Positions 39,840 to 48,409 of a stretch of DNA of 64,000 nt are shown one piece after another; within the stretch, counting starts at the first letter, position 1, and the number at the start of each line of letters is the position of its first letter. The position numbers and the translations under genes were made by a program. The stretch is taken from the NCBI GenBank assembly GCA_963777735.1, contig CAVZRQ010000008.1:496001-560000 (forward strand), read 5' to 3'. The DNA comes from ZC4RG30 sp963777735 (lineage in GTDB: Bacteria; Pseudomonadota; Gammaproteobacteria; Steroidobacterales; Steroidobacteraceae). The notes below the pieces were generated by a model. The model did no database searches. It saw only the letters and a list, made by a program, of their open reading frames with translations, and was not told where the DNA came from.

Positions 39840-40446
39840 GTCAGTAAATCGATCCGGGCTCTATGTGGGCCTGATGGTGCTCGCCGCGGCGGTGGCAGGC
39901 TACATGGTTTCACGTCAGCTTGCCCAAGGCGCGCCGGCTCTGGTCAGTGGCACTGCCCTGCCACCTCGCCCGGTTGCCAGCTTCCTGCTGAAAGACCACC
40001 TCGGTGCTGACTTTGGCAACGAACGGCTGAAGGGCTCACCCAGCCTGGTGTTCTTCGGCTTCACCCACTGCCCGGATGTGTGCCCCACCACCCTTGCGCT
40101 GTTGACGCAGGTGCTGCGAAACCCCGCACTCGAACCACTGCGGATGATCTTCGTCACGGTAGACCCGCAGCGCGATGACCAGCTGGCCCTGCAGCGCTAC
40201 ATGGGCGCGTTTGGTGGCGGCTTCACCGGTCTGCGCGGTGAAGATGCAGCCCTGGAGCCACTGCTCAAAAGCCTAGGTGCCGCGCGATCGGTGCAACCCC
40301 TGGCAGGCAGCGACTACGCCGTCGATCACTCCGCCACGCTTTATTACGTGAATGCCCGGGGCGAGCTCGCCGTGGTATTCACCCCGCCTTTCGATCCCGC
40401 TGCACTGGGCAAGGATCTGGCTGCATTGGTTGCCAGCGGCTACTGA
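39838..40446 (+). CDS. SCO1/SenC family copper-binding protein
   Basis: SCO proteins deliver copper to the CuA site of cytochrome c oxidase or act as thiol reductases. The 202-residue protein has an N-terminal anchor (LYVGLMVLAAAVAGYMV), a thioredoxin fold with the copper ligands CPDVCPTT (CxxxC, ~79-86) and a late His in DYAVDHSATLYYVN. It would face the periplasm. No oxidase genes are nearby. It is divergent from prmB with overlapping start codons and precedes psd by 17 bases. Confidence 0.92.
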   Translation: MSVNRSGLYVGLMVLAAAVAGYMVSRQLAQGAPALVSGTALPPRPVASFLLKDHLGADFGNERLKGSPSLVFFGFTHCPDVCPTTLALLTQVLRNPALEPLRMIFVTVDPQRDDQLALQRYMGAFGGGFTGLRGEDAALEPLLKSLGAARSVQPLAGSDYAVDHSATLYYVNARGELAVVFTPPFDPAALGKDLAALVASGY

Positions 40447-40463
40447 CTCCAGGATCGACCGCC

Positions 40464-41330
40464 ATGCAACGCCTGAACATCTATCTGCAGTTCCTGCTCC
40501 CGCACCATGCCATCTCGCGCGTGGTGCTGTGGTTCACAAGGATCCGCTTCCGTCCTCTGAAGAATGCGCTCACGGGGCTGTTCATGCGTGGCTTCAAGCC
40601 GGACATGAGCGATGCGGAAGTGACGGACCCGTACGCCTTCGAGCACTTCAACGCATTCTTCACGCGTGCGCTGCGGGCAGGCACACGCCCGCTGGCAGGC
40701 GACGCTCAAACACTGGTGAGTCCGGTTGACGGAACCATGAGCGAACTCGGCGCCATCGAGCACGATCGCATCCTGCAGGCCAAAGGGCATTCCTACACGC
40801 TGCAGTCGCTGCTGGCCGGTGCGGCTCCGGAATGGGCCCCCCGATTTGTCGGCGGGCAGTTCGCCACCATCTACCTCGCCCCCTACAACTATCACCGCAT
40901 CCACATGCCGGCGGATGGCCACCTGAGTGACGCCTGGTATGTGCCTGGCCGCCTGTTCAGCGTGAACGCCACGGCCGCGGCAATCGTCCCGAACCTGTTT
41001 GCGCGCAACGAACGCCTGGTGCTGCTGTTCGAAGGCAGCTGCGGTGCATTTGCGGTGATCTTCGTCGGCGCGTTGAATGTCGGCAGCATGGCGACGGTAT
41101 GGCACGGCGACGTCACGCCGCGTCGGCCACGCCAGGTAACTCGCCTGGCGCTGCCACCGGAAGCTGACCGCTTTCGCGCCCGCGGCGCCGAAGTCGGCCG
41201 CTTCAACATGGGTTCGACCGTGGTGCTGCTGTTCGCGCCGGATCGCGTCTCCCTGGAGAAACAGCTGGCCCACGGCACGACCATGCGCATGGGCCAGCTG
41301 CTCGGACACATCGGGACTCCACAGAATTGA
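40464..41330 (+). CDS. psd: Phosphatidylserine decarboxylase proenzyme
   Basis: Psd converts phosphatidylserine to phosphatidylethanolamine at the inner membrane. The 288-residue proenzyme has PVDGTMSELG, the catalytic histidine region LAPYNYHRIHMP and the self-cleavage site FNMGSTVVLLF, where the usual LGST is MGST. Cleavage before Ser yields the pyruvoyl group. AGGA precedes the ATG. Its stop overlaps the epmA start (TTGA). Confidence 0.95.
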   Translation: MQRLNIYLQFLLPHHAISRVVLWFTRIRFRPLKNALTGLFMRGFKPDMSDAEVTDPYAFEHFNAFFTRALRAGTRPLAGDAQTLVSPVDGTMSELGAIEHDRILQAKGHSYTLQSLLAGAAPEWAPRFVGGQFATIYLAPYNYHRIHMPADGHLSDAWYVPGRLFSVNATAAAIVPNLFARNERLVLLFEGSCGAFAVIFVGALNVGSMATVWHGDVTPRRPRQVTRLALPPEADRFRARGAEVGRFNMGSTVVLLFAPDRVSLEKQLAHGTTMRMGQLLGHIGTPQN

Positions 41331-42295
41331 GCGGCGCCGACTGGCGGCCCGGCATCGACACCGCAACGCTGCGGCGACGCGCCGTATTGCTCGAACAGAG
41401 CCGCCGTTTCTTTCGCGAGCGGGGCGTGCTGGAAGTGGAAACGCCGGTGGCGCTGTCGCATACCGTCACCGACGTGCAGCTCGAATCACTGCAACTCACA
41501 GGCGAACCCCATCGCTACCTGCAGACTTCCCCTGAATATCCGATGAAACGGTTGCTCGCTGCCGGCAGTGGCGACATCTATCAGATATGCCGGGTGTTCC
41601 GCGCTGGCGAGCGCAGCCCGCTGCACAATCCGGAATTCACGATGCTCGAGTGGTACCGGCTGGGGTTCGACCTGCCGGCGATCATGGCCGAGACCGCGGC
41701 GCTCGCCGCGCAGCTGCTGGAGTGTGGCGGGCAGCCGCCCCGTCCGGTCGAGCTGCTGACTTACGAAGAGGCCTTTCTGCGGGAACTCGGCTGCAGCGCG
41801 CTGGAGGCATCGCTTGCCACACTGGCCGAGCGCAGCGCCGATCACGGGCTGGCGGCACAGAGCATTGCGGGAGCCAGCCGCGACGATCTGCTGGATTTCC
41901 TGGTCGCCACGCAGGTCGGGCCACGGCTCGGCCTCGGCCAGCTGACCTGCCTGCATCATTTCCCCGCCTCACAGGCGGCGCTGGCGGAGCTCGATGGCGC
42001 TGATCCGCGCACTGCCCTGCGATTCGAGCTGTATGCGGAGGGCGTGGAACTGGCGAACGGCTATGTGGAACTGGCAAGCAGCGCCGAGCAACGGCTGCGT
42101 TTCCAGGCAGATCTTGCCGAACGGAAACGACGTGGCTTGCCCGGCCTTGCAGTGGATGTCCGACTGCTGGCGGCGCTGGAACACGGATTGCCGGCCTGCG
42201 CCGGGGTGGCCATGGGATTCGACCGGGTCGCGATGCTCGCGCAGGGCGCAACGAGCATCGATGCCGTGCTGGCGTTCCCGTGGGAACGCGCCTGA
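41327..42295 (+). CDS. epmA: Elongation factor P lysine(34) lysyltransferase
   Basis: EpmA (PoxA/GenX) is a lysyl-tRNA-synthetase paralogue that attaches beta-lysine to EF-P. The 322-residue protein has only the class II catalytic core: RFFRERGVLEVETP, YLQTSPEYPMKRLLAAG, CRVFRAGERSPLHNPEFTMLEWYR and late GVAMGFDRVAML. It lacks the N-terminal tRNA anticodon-binding domain. The TTG start overlaps the psd stop. It converges on efp, its substrate, with one base between the stop codons. Confidence 0.95.
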   Translation: MSGADWRPGIDTATLRRRAVLLEQSRRFFRERGVLEVETPVALSHTVTDVQLESLQLTGEPHRYLQTSPEYPMKRLLAAGSGDIYQICRVFRAGERSPLHNPEFTMLEWYRLGFDLPAIMAETAALAAQLLECGGQPPRPVELLTYEEAFLRELGCSALEASLATLAERSADHGLAAQSIAGASRDDLLDFLVATQVGPRLGLGQLTCLHHFPASQAALAELDGADPRTALRFELYAEGVELANGYVELASSAEQRLRFQADLAERKRRGLPGLAVDVRLLAALEHGLPACAGVAMGFDRVAMLAQGATSIDAVLAFPWERA

Positions 42296-42296
42296 C

Positions 42297-42863
42297 CTAT
42301 TTTGCCCGGGAGATGTATTCGCCGGTTCGGGTATCGATGCGCAGCACTTCGCCTTCGTTGATGAACAGCGGCACGCGCACCACGGCACCGGTTTCGAGTT
42401 TTGCCGGCTTCTGACCGCCCGTGGCGGTATCGCCACGCACACCTGGATCGGTTTCCACGACCTTGAGGTCGATGTGCGGCGGCGGGGTCACCACCAGCGG
42501 CACGCCGTTCCACAGCGTCACGATGCAGGTGATGCCATCTTTCATCCACTTGGCAGAATCGCCCACGGCAGCGGCGCCGGCGGTGTACTGCTCGAAGCTG
42601 TCGGGCACCATGAAGTGCCAGAAGTCGCCGTCGGCATAGAGGTACTGCATGTCGGTATCGACCACGTCGGCGGCCTCGACACTGTCTCCCGACTTGAAGG
42701 TGCGCTCGATCGTGCGACCGTTCTTGAGGTTGCGCACCCGGACGCGGTTGAAGGCCTGGCCCTTGCCTGGTTTCACCATCTCGTTCTCGACGATCGCGTA
42801 GGGTTCGTTGTCGAGCAGGATCTTGACGCCGGATTTGAATTCGCTGGTGGTATAGCTGGCCAT
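42297..42863 (-). CDS. efp: Elongation factor P
   Basis: EF-P rescues ribosomes stalled at consecutive prolines. The 188-residue protein has the N-terminal KOW-like domain with the loop MVKPGKGQAF, where Lys34 is the residue modified by EpmA, then two OB domains (FMVPDSFEQY, VPLFINEGEVLRIDTRTGEYISR). Lys34 and the presence of epmA and epmB on either side indicate the beta-lysylated type rather than the arginine-rhamnosylated type. Confidence 0.98.
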   Translation of the reverse strand: MASYTTSEFKSGVKILLDNEPYAIVENEMVKPGKGQAFNRVRVRNLKNGRTIERTFKSGDSVEAADVVDTDMQYLYADGDFWHFMVPDSFEQYTAGAAAVGDSAKWMKDGITCIVTLWNGVPLVVTPPPHIDLKVVETDPGVRGDTATGGQKPAKLETGAVVRVPLFINEGEVLRIDTRTGEYISRAK

Positions 42864-42906
42864 GACGCTCTCTGATTTAATGCCGCCGCATGAAAGCGGG
42901 CGGCGA

Positions 42907-43974
42907 ATGATAGCGGCAGAACCCGAAGCCTGCCACACAGCGGCGGTTCCGGACTGGCAGCAGGAGCTGGCCAGGGCCGTGCGCGATCCGGTGGAATTGC
43001 TCGCCCTGCTGGGCCTCACGCCCGGCCAGATCGGGCCGCAGGTGACCGCGGAGAGTCTGCGGGCGGCCGCTGCCGACTTTCCCTTGCGGGTTCCGCACAG
43101 CTTCGTTGCCAGGATGCGCCATGGCGACCCGCAGGATCCGCTGCTGCGCCAGGTGCTGTCCGTGCCTGCGGAATTGCTGTCGACCCCGGGTTATGTGGCG
43201 GATCCGCTCGAAGAAACCTCCGCACGCGCGGCTCCCGGCCTGTTGCAGAAGTACCAGGGGCGGGCTTTGCTCATTGCCACCGGCGCCTGCGCGGTGCACT
43301 GCCGCTATTGCTTCCGCCGTCATTACGATTACGGCTCGGGACTCACCGACGAACAGCCTCGCTGGACCGCAGCGCTGCAGGCGATCGAAGCGGATGGCCA
43401 GATCGAGGAAATCATCCTGAGCGGCGGCGACCCGCTTTCGCTTGGCAATGCGCGCCTGGCGCAATTGCTCGATCGGCTCGGCGCCTTGCCACAATTGAAG
43501 CGCATCCGCATCCACACCCGCACACCCATCGTGCTGCCTGCACGCGTGGACAACGGTCTGTGCACTGCGCTGGCAGCACTGCGAGACCGGCTGGTCGTGG
43601 TGGTGCATGCCAATCACCCGGCAGAAATCGATGTGCCGACGTCACAGGCACTGCGATTGCTGGGCAGCTGCGCCACTGCGGTGCTGAACCAGTCCGTGCT
43701 GCTGGCGGGCGTGAACGATGATGCGGCGACGCTGGCGGAACTTTCGCGCCGACTGTTCGCTGCCGGCGTTCTGCCTTACTACCTGCATCAGCTTGACCCA
43801 GTGGCCGGAGCCGCGCACTTTGCGGCCAGCGATGAATGCGCGATCCGGCTGCATGAATCGCTGATTGCCACCCTGCCCGGCTACCTGGTTCCGCGGCTGG
43901 TGCGCGAATTGCCAGGGGCAAGCGGAAAGACCCCGATCGTTAACGGCAAATCGGGGAAACCCTTGAAGGCCTGA
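42907..43974 (+). CDS. epmB: EF-P beta-lysylation protein (lysine 2,3-aminomutase family)
   Basis: EpmB is a radical-SAM, PLP-dependent enzyme that makes (R)-beta-lysine for EF-P. From the ATG at 42907 it is 355 residues. The segments DWQQELARAVRDPVELLALL and VPHSFVARMRHGDPQDPLLRQVL precede the CAVHCRYCFRRHY cluster motif (CxxxCxxC), followed by EEIILSGGDPLSL and the PLP lysine region. An in-frame ATG at 42862 would overlap the efp start on the other strand and adds unconserved residues; it cannot be excluded. It is short, as in EpmB, rather than the longer KamA. Confidence 0.93.
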   Translation: MIAAEPEACHTAAVPDWQQELARAVRDPVELLALLGLTPGQIGPQVTAESLRAAAADFPLRVPHSFVARMRHGDPQDPLLRQVLSVPAELLSTPGYVADPLEETSARAAPGLLQKYQGRALLIATGACAVHCRYCFRRHYDYGSGLTDEQPRWTAALQAIEADGQIEEIILSGGDPLSLGNARLAQLLDRLGALPQLKRIRIHTRTPIVLPARVDNGLCTALAALRDRLVVVVHANHPAEIDVPTSQALRLLGSCATAVLNQSVLLAGVNDDAATLAELSRRLFAAGVLPYYLHQLDPVAGAAHFAASDECAIRLHESLIATLPGYLVPRLVRELPGASGKTPIVNGKSGKPLKA

Positions 43975-44042
43975 GTGTGGCCGGGCTCACATAACGCGAA
44001 CCAGTTCGGCTGCAGTATGCTGGCAAGCCCGGGAGACCGAAC

Positions 44043-46166
44043 TTGTCCGAATCCACTGCCGTTCCGCTGGTTGTAGTCAGCTCCGTCCGCGATCCCGTCG
44101 AGGCATTGAACAGCCTGCTGCGTCGCAATGGCGTGCCTGCACACTGCACCTGGATACCCGCGGTCGTGGACCTGCCCGACGCGCTGACCCAGCTCAATCC
44201 GCAACTGCTGATCTGCGTCACCACCAACGGTTCCGAGCTGCCGCTGATCGCGAAAGTGCGCGAGTCGACGGCACCCGACGTACCACTGCTGGTGATCCGG
44301 CCCGAACTCACCGAAGAAGGCATGTCCGCGGATCTCGCGCTCGGCGCCCGCGACACGCTTACCCTTTCCAACCCGGTGCGCGTGCATGCCGTCTGCGCCC
44401 GCGAACTGAAAGCCTTCCGCATGGAACGGGCGTTGAACGACACGCTGCATTCCGCACAGGAATACCGCAAGCAACTGGAAACCGTGCTCACGCGCTCGCA
44501 CGATGCCATTGCCCAGGTGCAGGAAGGCATCCTGGTGGAAGTGAACAACTCGTGGCTCGACCTGATCGGTGCCGCTGACGCGGAATCCGTGGTGGGCCAG
44601 CCGATCATGGATTTCTTCGACGAAGGCAACCATGCGGCACTGAAAGGCGCGCTGGTGGCCTGCCTGCAGGGCCGCTGGAAAGACCATTCATTGCGCGCCG
44701 ATGTGCAGACCACCGATGGCGGCACGCTGGCGCTGGAACTGGTGCTGACGCTGGGCGAGCGGGACGGCGAAGCCTGCGTACGCCTCATGGTGCCGACGCA
44801 GAAGCGCAGTGAGGCGATCGGCAAGGATCTCGCCGAAGCCATCCGTCGCAATCCGCGCTCCGGATTGCTGTACCGCCAGCCGCTGCTGGAAGCCATCCAG
44901 AAACGCATTGCCACTCCCGTGCAGGGCGGCAGCCGCTATCTGCTGTATGTGCGGCCGGACAAATTCGCCAAGCTCGAGCGCGAACTGGGCGTGCTGCGCA
45001 GCGAGGATTTCATTGCCTCCCTCGCCTCGCTGCTGCGCGCGCAATTGGGCCCCACGGAGATCGCCGGCCATTTCAGTGGCGCGGGGATGATGCTGCTGCT
45101 GGAGCGCGGCACCGCACGCGACGCCGAACTCTGGGCCGAGCGCATGCTCGACAAGGTGGCGCGCTACGAATTCGACATTGGCGGCAGCAAATTCCGCAGC
45201 AGCGTCTGCATCGGCGTCGCGTCGATGCCCAACAGCGAGGGCAAACTCGACGCCACCATCATCGATGCGCAGGATGCCGTGCGGCGCGGCCGTGAACGGG
45301 GCGGCAACCAGGTCTGCACCGTGGCACGCGCCGACAACGATGCCCGTGTCCAGTCCTACGATGCGGTCTGGATCAAGCACATCCGCGCGGCGCTGGCGGA
45401 GAACCGCTTCCGACTCGTGCAGCAGCCCATCGCAAGTCTTGCCGGCGGCACCGAACAGATGTTCGACATGCTGGTGCGCATGCTCGACCGCCAGGGCAAG
45501 GAAATCCTGCCTTCGGAGTTCATGCCCGCGGCCGAGCGCAATGACCTGGTCGCGCACATCGACCGCTGGGTGATCCTGGCGGCGGCGCGTTTTGCCGCTC
45601 GCACCAAACCGGGCTGCCTGTTCGTGCGCCTGTCACGTCACAGCGCGGTTGACGCCACGCTTCCGGAATGGGTCGCGGCACAATTGCAAAGCCTGAAGCT
45701 TGAACCACATCGATTGTGCATCGAGATTACCGAAGCGCTGGCCATGCACCATCCGGTCGAGACGCAGAAACTGGCGCGCGGCCTGAAGGATGCGGGCATG
45801 CGCTTCGCGCTGGAACACTACGGTACGGGCATCGACCCGCTGGGCCTGCTGGCAAGCCTGCCACTGGATTTCGTGAAGATCGACGGTTCACTGATGCAGG
45901 GGCTGACCGACGATCCGCTGCTGCAGTCCAAGGTCAGCACGCTGATCGATGCCGCGCGCGAGCGCGGGGTCGACACCATCGCTGAGCGAGTGGAAGACGC
46001 CAACACCATGGCGGTGCTGTGGCAGCTGGGTGTGCAGCATCTGCAGGGCTTCCTGATCCAGGCGCCCGAGGAGGTCGTGATGTCGACACCCGAAGGCCCT
46101 ACGCCCCAGCAGCAGCAGCAGGTGCTTCAGGTGCTCAACACTTCCACGCGATCCACCTTGCGATAG
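44043..46166 (+). CDS. FimX-like protein: pseudo-receiver, PAS, degenerate GGDEF and EAL domains
   Basis: A 707-residue protein with the layout of FimX, a c-di-GMP receptor for type IV pilus function: receiver-like domain (1-125), PAS (~150-240), GGDEF-like (~285-430) and EAL-like (~440-690). The GGDEF site reads SGAGM. In the EAL domain the motif is DML instead of EAL, the Asn is Arg and DDFGTG is EHYGTG; EITEAL and KIDGS remain. Catalysis is unlikely and c-di-GMP binding plausible. The TTG start has GGGAGA upstream. The last 40 bases overlap parC. FimV in the same window supports a pilus role. Confidence 0.85.
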   Translation: MSESTAVPLVVVSSVRDPVEALNSLLRRNGVPAHCTWIPAVVDLPDALTQLNPQLLICVTTNGSELPLIAKVRESTAPDVPLLVIRPELTEEGMSADLALGARDTLTLSNPVRVHAVCARELKAFRMERALNDTLHSAQEYRKQLETVLTRSHDAIAQVQEGILVEVNNSWLDLIGAADAESVVGQPIMDFFDEGNHAALKGALVACLQGRWKDHSLRADVQTTDGGTLALELVLTLGERDGEACVRLMVPTQKRSEAIGKDLAEAIRRNPRSGLLYRQPLLEAIQKRIATPVQGGSRYLLYVRPDKFAKLERELGVLRSEDFIASLASLLRAQLGPTEIAGHFSGAGMMLLLERGTARDAELWAERMLDKVARYEFDIGGSKFRSSVCIGVASMPNSEGKLDATIIDAQDAVRRGRERGGNQVCTVARADNDARVQSYDAVWIKHIRAALAENRFRLVQQPIASLAGGTEQMFDMLVRMLDRQGKEILPSEFMPAAERNDLVAHIDRWVILAAARFAARTKPGCLFVRLSRHSAVDATLPEWVAAQLQSLKLEPHRLCIEITEALAMHHPVETQKLARGLKDAGMRFALEHYGTGIDPLGLLASLPLDFVKIDGSLMQGLTDDPLLQSKVSTLIDAARERGVDTIAERVEDANTMAVLWQLGVQHLQGFLIQAPEEVVMSTPEGPTPQQQQQVLQVLNTSTRSTLR

Positions 46167-48382
46167 TTGCGCGACAGCACGGCGCCGCGCTGCGCGCGCT
46201 CGCCGCGATGGGGTTCGAGTTCCTTCCAGCTGAGGGTCATGCTGCGCTCGCCGCACCACACCACCAGTTTCTGGCCTGGCGACAGCGCGGCCACGGCAAC
46301 CAGCAACTCCTCGCGATCCAGCGCCTTCTTCGTTGGAATGCCGAAGATCTTGTTGCCCTTGCCGCGCGGCATCTCGGGCAGTTCCGACGCGGGAAACACC
46401 AGCAGCCGTCCCTCGCTGTTCACTGCCGCGATCACCGCATCCGGCGAGGCAACCGGCACGGGGCACAGTACCTGCGCGTTGTCGGTCAGCTTCAGCACGG
46501 CCTTGCCGGCGCGCACACGCGAATGCAGCTCTTCCAGACGCACAGTGAATCCATAGCCCGCGTCGGTGGCCAGCAACCACAGGTCCTGCGGATCGCCGAT
46601 GGCGACGCCAGCGAACTTCGCCCCATCGGGCGGATCGAGTCGTCCGGACAGCGGTTCGCCCTGCCCGCGGGCCGATGGCAGCGTGTGCGCAGGCAGGCTG
46701 TAGGCGCGGCCGGTACTGTCCAGGAAAACCGCCAGCTGGGTACTGCGGCCACGGACGGCGGCGAGATACCCATCGCCGGTCTTGTAGGACAGGGTCAGCG
46801 GATCGATCTCGTGCCCTTTGGCGGCACGCACGAAACCGCCGGTGGACAGCACCACGGTCACCGGCTCGTTGGCCACCAGCTCCGTCTCTTCCATGGCCTG
46901 GGCGGCCTCGCGTTCGACCAGCTTCGATCGACGCGCATCCCCGTACTCCAGCGCATCGGCCTCGATTTCATCGCGGACCAGCCGGTGCAGCTTGGCCTTG
47001 CTCTTGAGCAGGGCTTCCAGCCCATCGCGTTCTTCCGCGAGCTTCTGCTGCTCGTCGCGGATCTTCATTTCCTCGAGCTTCGCCAGATGGCGCAGCTTGG
47101 TCTCGAGGATCATCTCCGCCTGTTCCTCACTGAGGCCGAAGCGGGCCATCAGCTTCGGCTTGGGCTCATCCTCACGGCGGATGATGCGGATCACCTCGTC
47201 GAGGTTGAGATACGCGATCAACAGGCCGTCGAGCAGATGCAATCGACGCAACACCTTCGCAAGCCGGTGTTCCAGCCGGCGCTTCACCGTGCCGATGCGG
47301 AATTCCAGCCAGCGCGACAGCAGGGTCTTCAGGCCCATCACCTTGGGCCGGCCATCCAGATCGATGACATTCAGGTTGACCCGGTAACTGCGCTCCAGAT
47401 CCGTGGTCGCAAACAGATGCGTCATCATCTGCGGGATATCGATCCGGTTTGAACGCGGCACGATCACGATGCGCACCGGATTCTCGTGGTCCGACTCATC
47501 CCGGATGTCATCCACCATCGGCAGTTTCTTGTCGCGCACCTGCTGGGCGATCTGCTCCTGCAGCTTCGAGCCCGAGACCTGGTGCGGCAGCGTGGTGATC
47601 ACCACATTGCCGGTTTCCTCATCCATCTCCCAGGTTGCCCGGGCCCGGTAGGATCCACTGCCGGTTTCATAGAAGGCGAGCAGATCAGAGCGCGGCGAAA
47701 CGATCTCGGCGCCGGTAGGCAGATCCGGCCCCTTCACATGCTTCATCAATGCCTTGGTCGTGGCATCCGGCTCATCCAGCAAATGCAGGCAGGCGCTCGC
47801 AATCTCGCGCAGGTTATGCGGCGGCACGTCGGTCGCCATGCCCACTGCGATGCCCGAAGCACCATTCAGGAGCAGGTTCGGAAGACGCGCCGGGAGAATC
47901 AGCGGCTCTTCGAGCGTGCCATCGAAATTCGGGCCGAAATCCACCGTACCTGCGTCGATCTCGGCCAGCAGCACCTCGGCATAACGGGTGAGCCGCGACT
48001 CGGTGTAGCGCATCGCCGCGAAGGATTTCGGATCATCGGTGGAGCCCCAGTTGCCCTGTCCGTCGACGATCGGATAGCGATAGGTGAAGGGCTGCGCCAT
48101 GTGCACCATGGCTTCATAGCAGGCGGAATCCCCGTGCGGATGAAACTTGCCGATCACATCGCCGACGGTGCGCGCCGATTTCTTGTGCTTGTTGGCTGCC
48201 GAAAGCGCGAGCTCGCTCATCGCGTAGATGATGCGGCGCTGCACGGGCTTCAGGCCATCGCCCAGCACCGGCAGGGCCCGGTCGAGAATCACGTACATCG
48301 AGTAGTCGAGGTAGGCCTTCTCGGTGAAGTTGCGCAGCGACTGCTGCTCCACGCCTTCGAAATTCAGTTCCTGGTCTTTCAC
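46127..48382 (-). CDS. parC: DNA topoisomerase IV subunit A
   Basis: ParC is the DNA-breaking subunit of topoisomerase IV, which unlinks daughter chromosomes. The 751-residue protein has the winged-helix segment SARTVGDVIGKFHPHGDSACYEAMVHMAQPF with catalytic Tyr in MRYTESRLTRYAE, the tower and coiled-coil region and the C-terminal beta-propeller (DGYLAAVRGR). GyrA-type GyrA-box repeats are absent, supporting ParC. The quinolone-region residues read GDSACYE, with Ser and Glu. The start is GTG, preceded by AGG. It is 27 bases downstream of parE. Confidence 0.96.
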   Translation of the reverse strand: MKDQELNFEGVEQQSLRNFTEKAYLDYSMYVILDRALPVLGDGLKPVQRRIIYAMSELALSAANKHKKSARTVGDVIGKFHPHGDSACYEAMVHMAQPFTYRYPIVDGQGNWGSTDDPKSFAAMRYTESRLTRYAEVLLAEIDAGTVDFGPNFDGTLEEPLILPARLPNLLLNGASGIAVGMATDVPPHNLREIASACLHLLDEPDATTKALMKHVKGPDLPTGAEIVSPRSDLLAFYETGSGSYRARATWEMDEETGNVVITTLPHQVSGSKLQEQIAQQVRDKKLPMVDDIRDESDHENPVRIVIVPRSNRIDIPQMMTHLFATTDLERSYRVNLNVIDLDGRPKVMGLKTLLSRWLEFRIGTVKRRLEHRLAKVLRRLHLLDGLLIAYLNLDEVIRIIRREDEPKPKLMARFGLSEEQAEMILETKLRHLAKLEEMKIRDEQQKLAEERDGLEALLKSKAKLHRLVRDEIEADALEYGDARRSKLVEREAAQAMEETELVANEPVTVVLSTGGFVRAAKGHEIDPLTLSYKTGDGYLAAVRGRSTQLAVFLDSTGRAYSLPAHTLPSARGQGEPLSGRLDPPDGAKFAGVAIGDPQDLWLLATDAGYGFTVRLEELHSRVRAGKAVLKLTDNAQVLCPVPVASPDAVIAAVNSEGRLLVFPASELPEMPRGKGNKIFGIPTKKALDREELLVAVAALSPGQKLVVWCGERSMTLSWKELEPHRGERAQRGAVLSRNYRKVDRVEVLST

Positions 48383-48409
48383 TTGAACCTGCTTGCCGTG
48401 GCCGCGCGC

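Noticed and set aside
42862..42906. Start of epmB at the ATG at 42862
   Set aside because: It would overlap the efp start codon on the other strand and adds 15 residues that do not resemble EpmB N-termini; kept only as an alternative.
46108..46122. CAG repeat at the end of the fimX-like gene as a variable tract
   Set aside because: It is only five units, encodes a short Gln run and overlaps the ParC coding end; too short to call a repeat locus.
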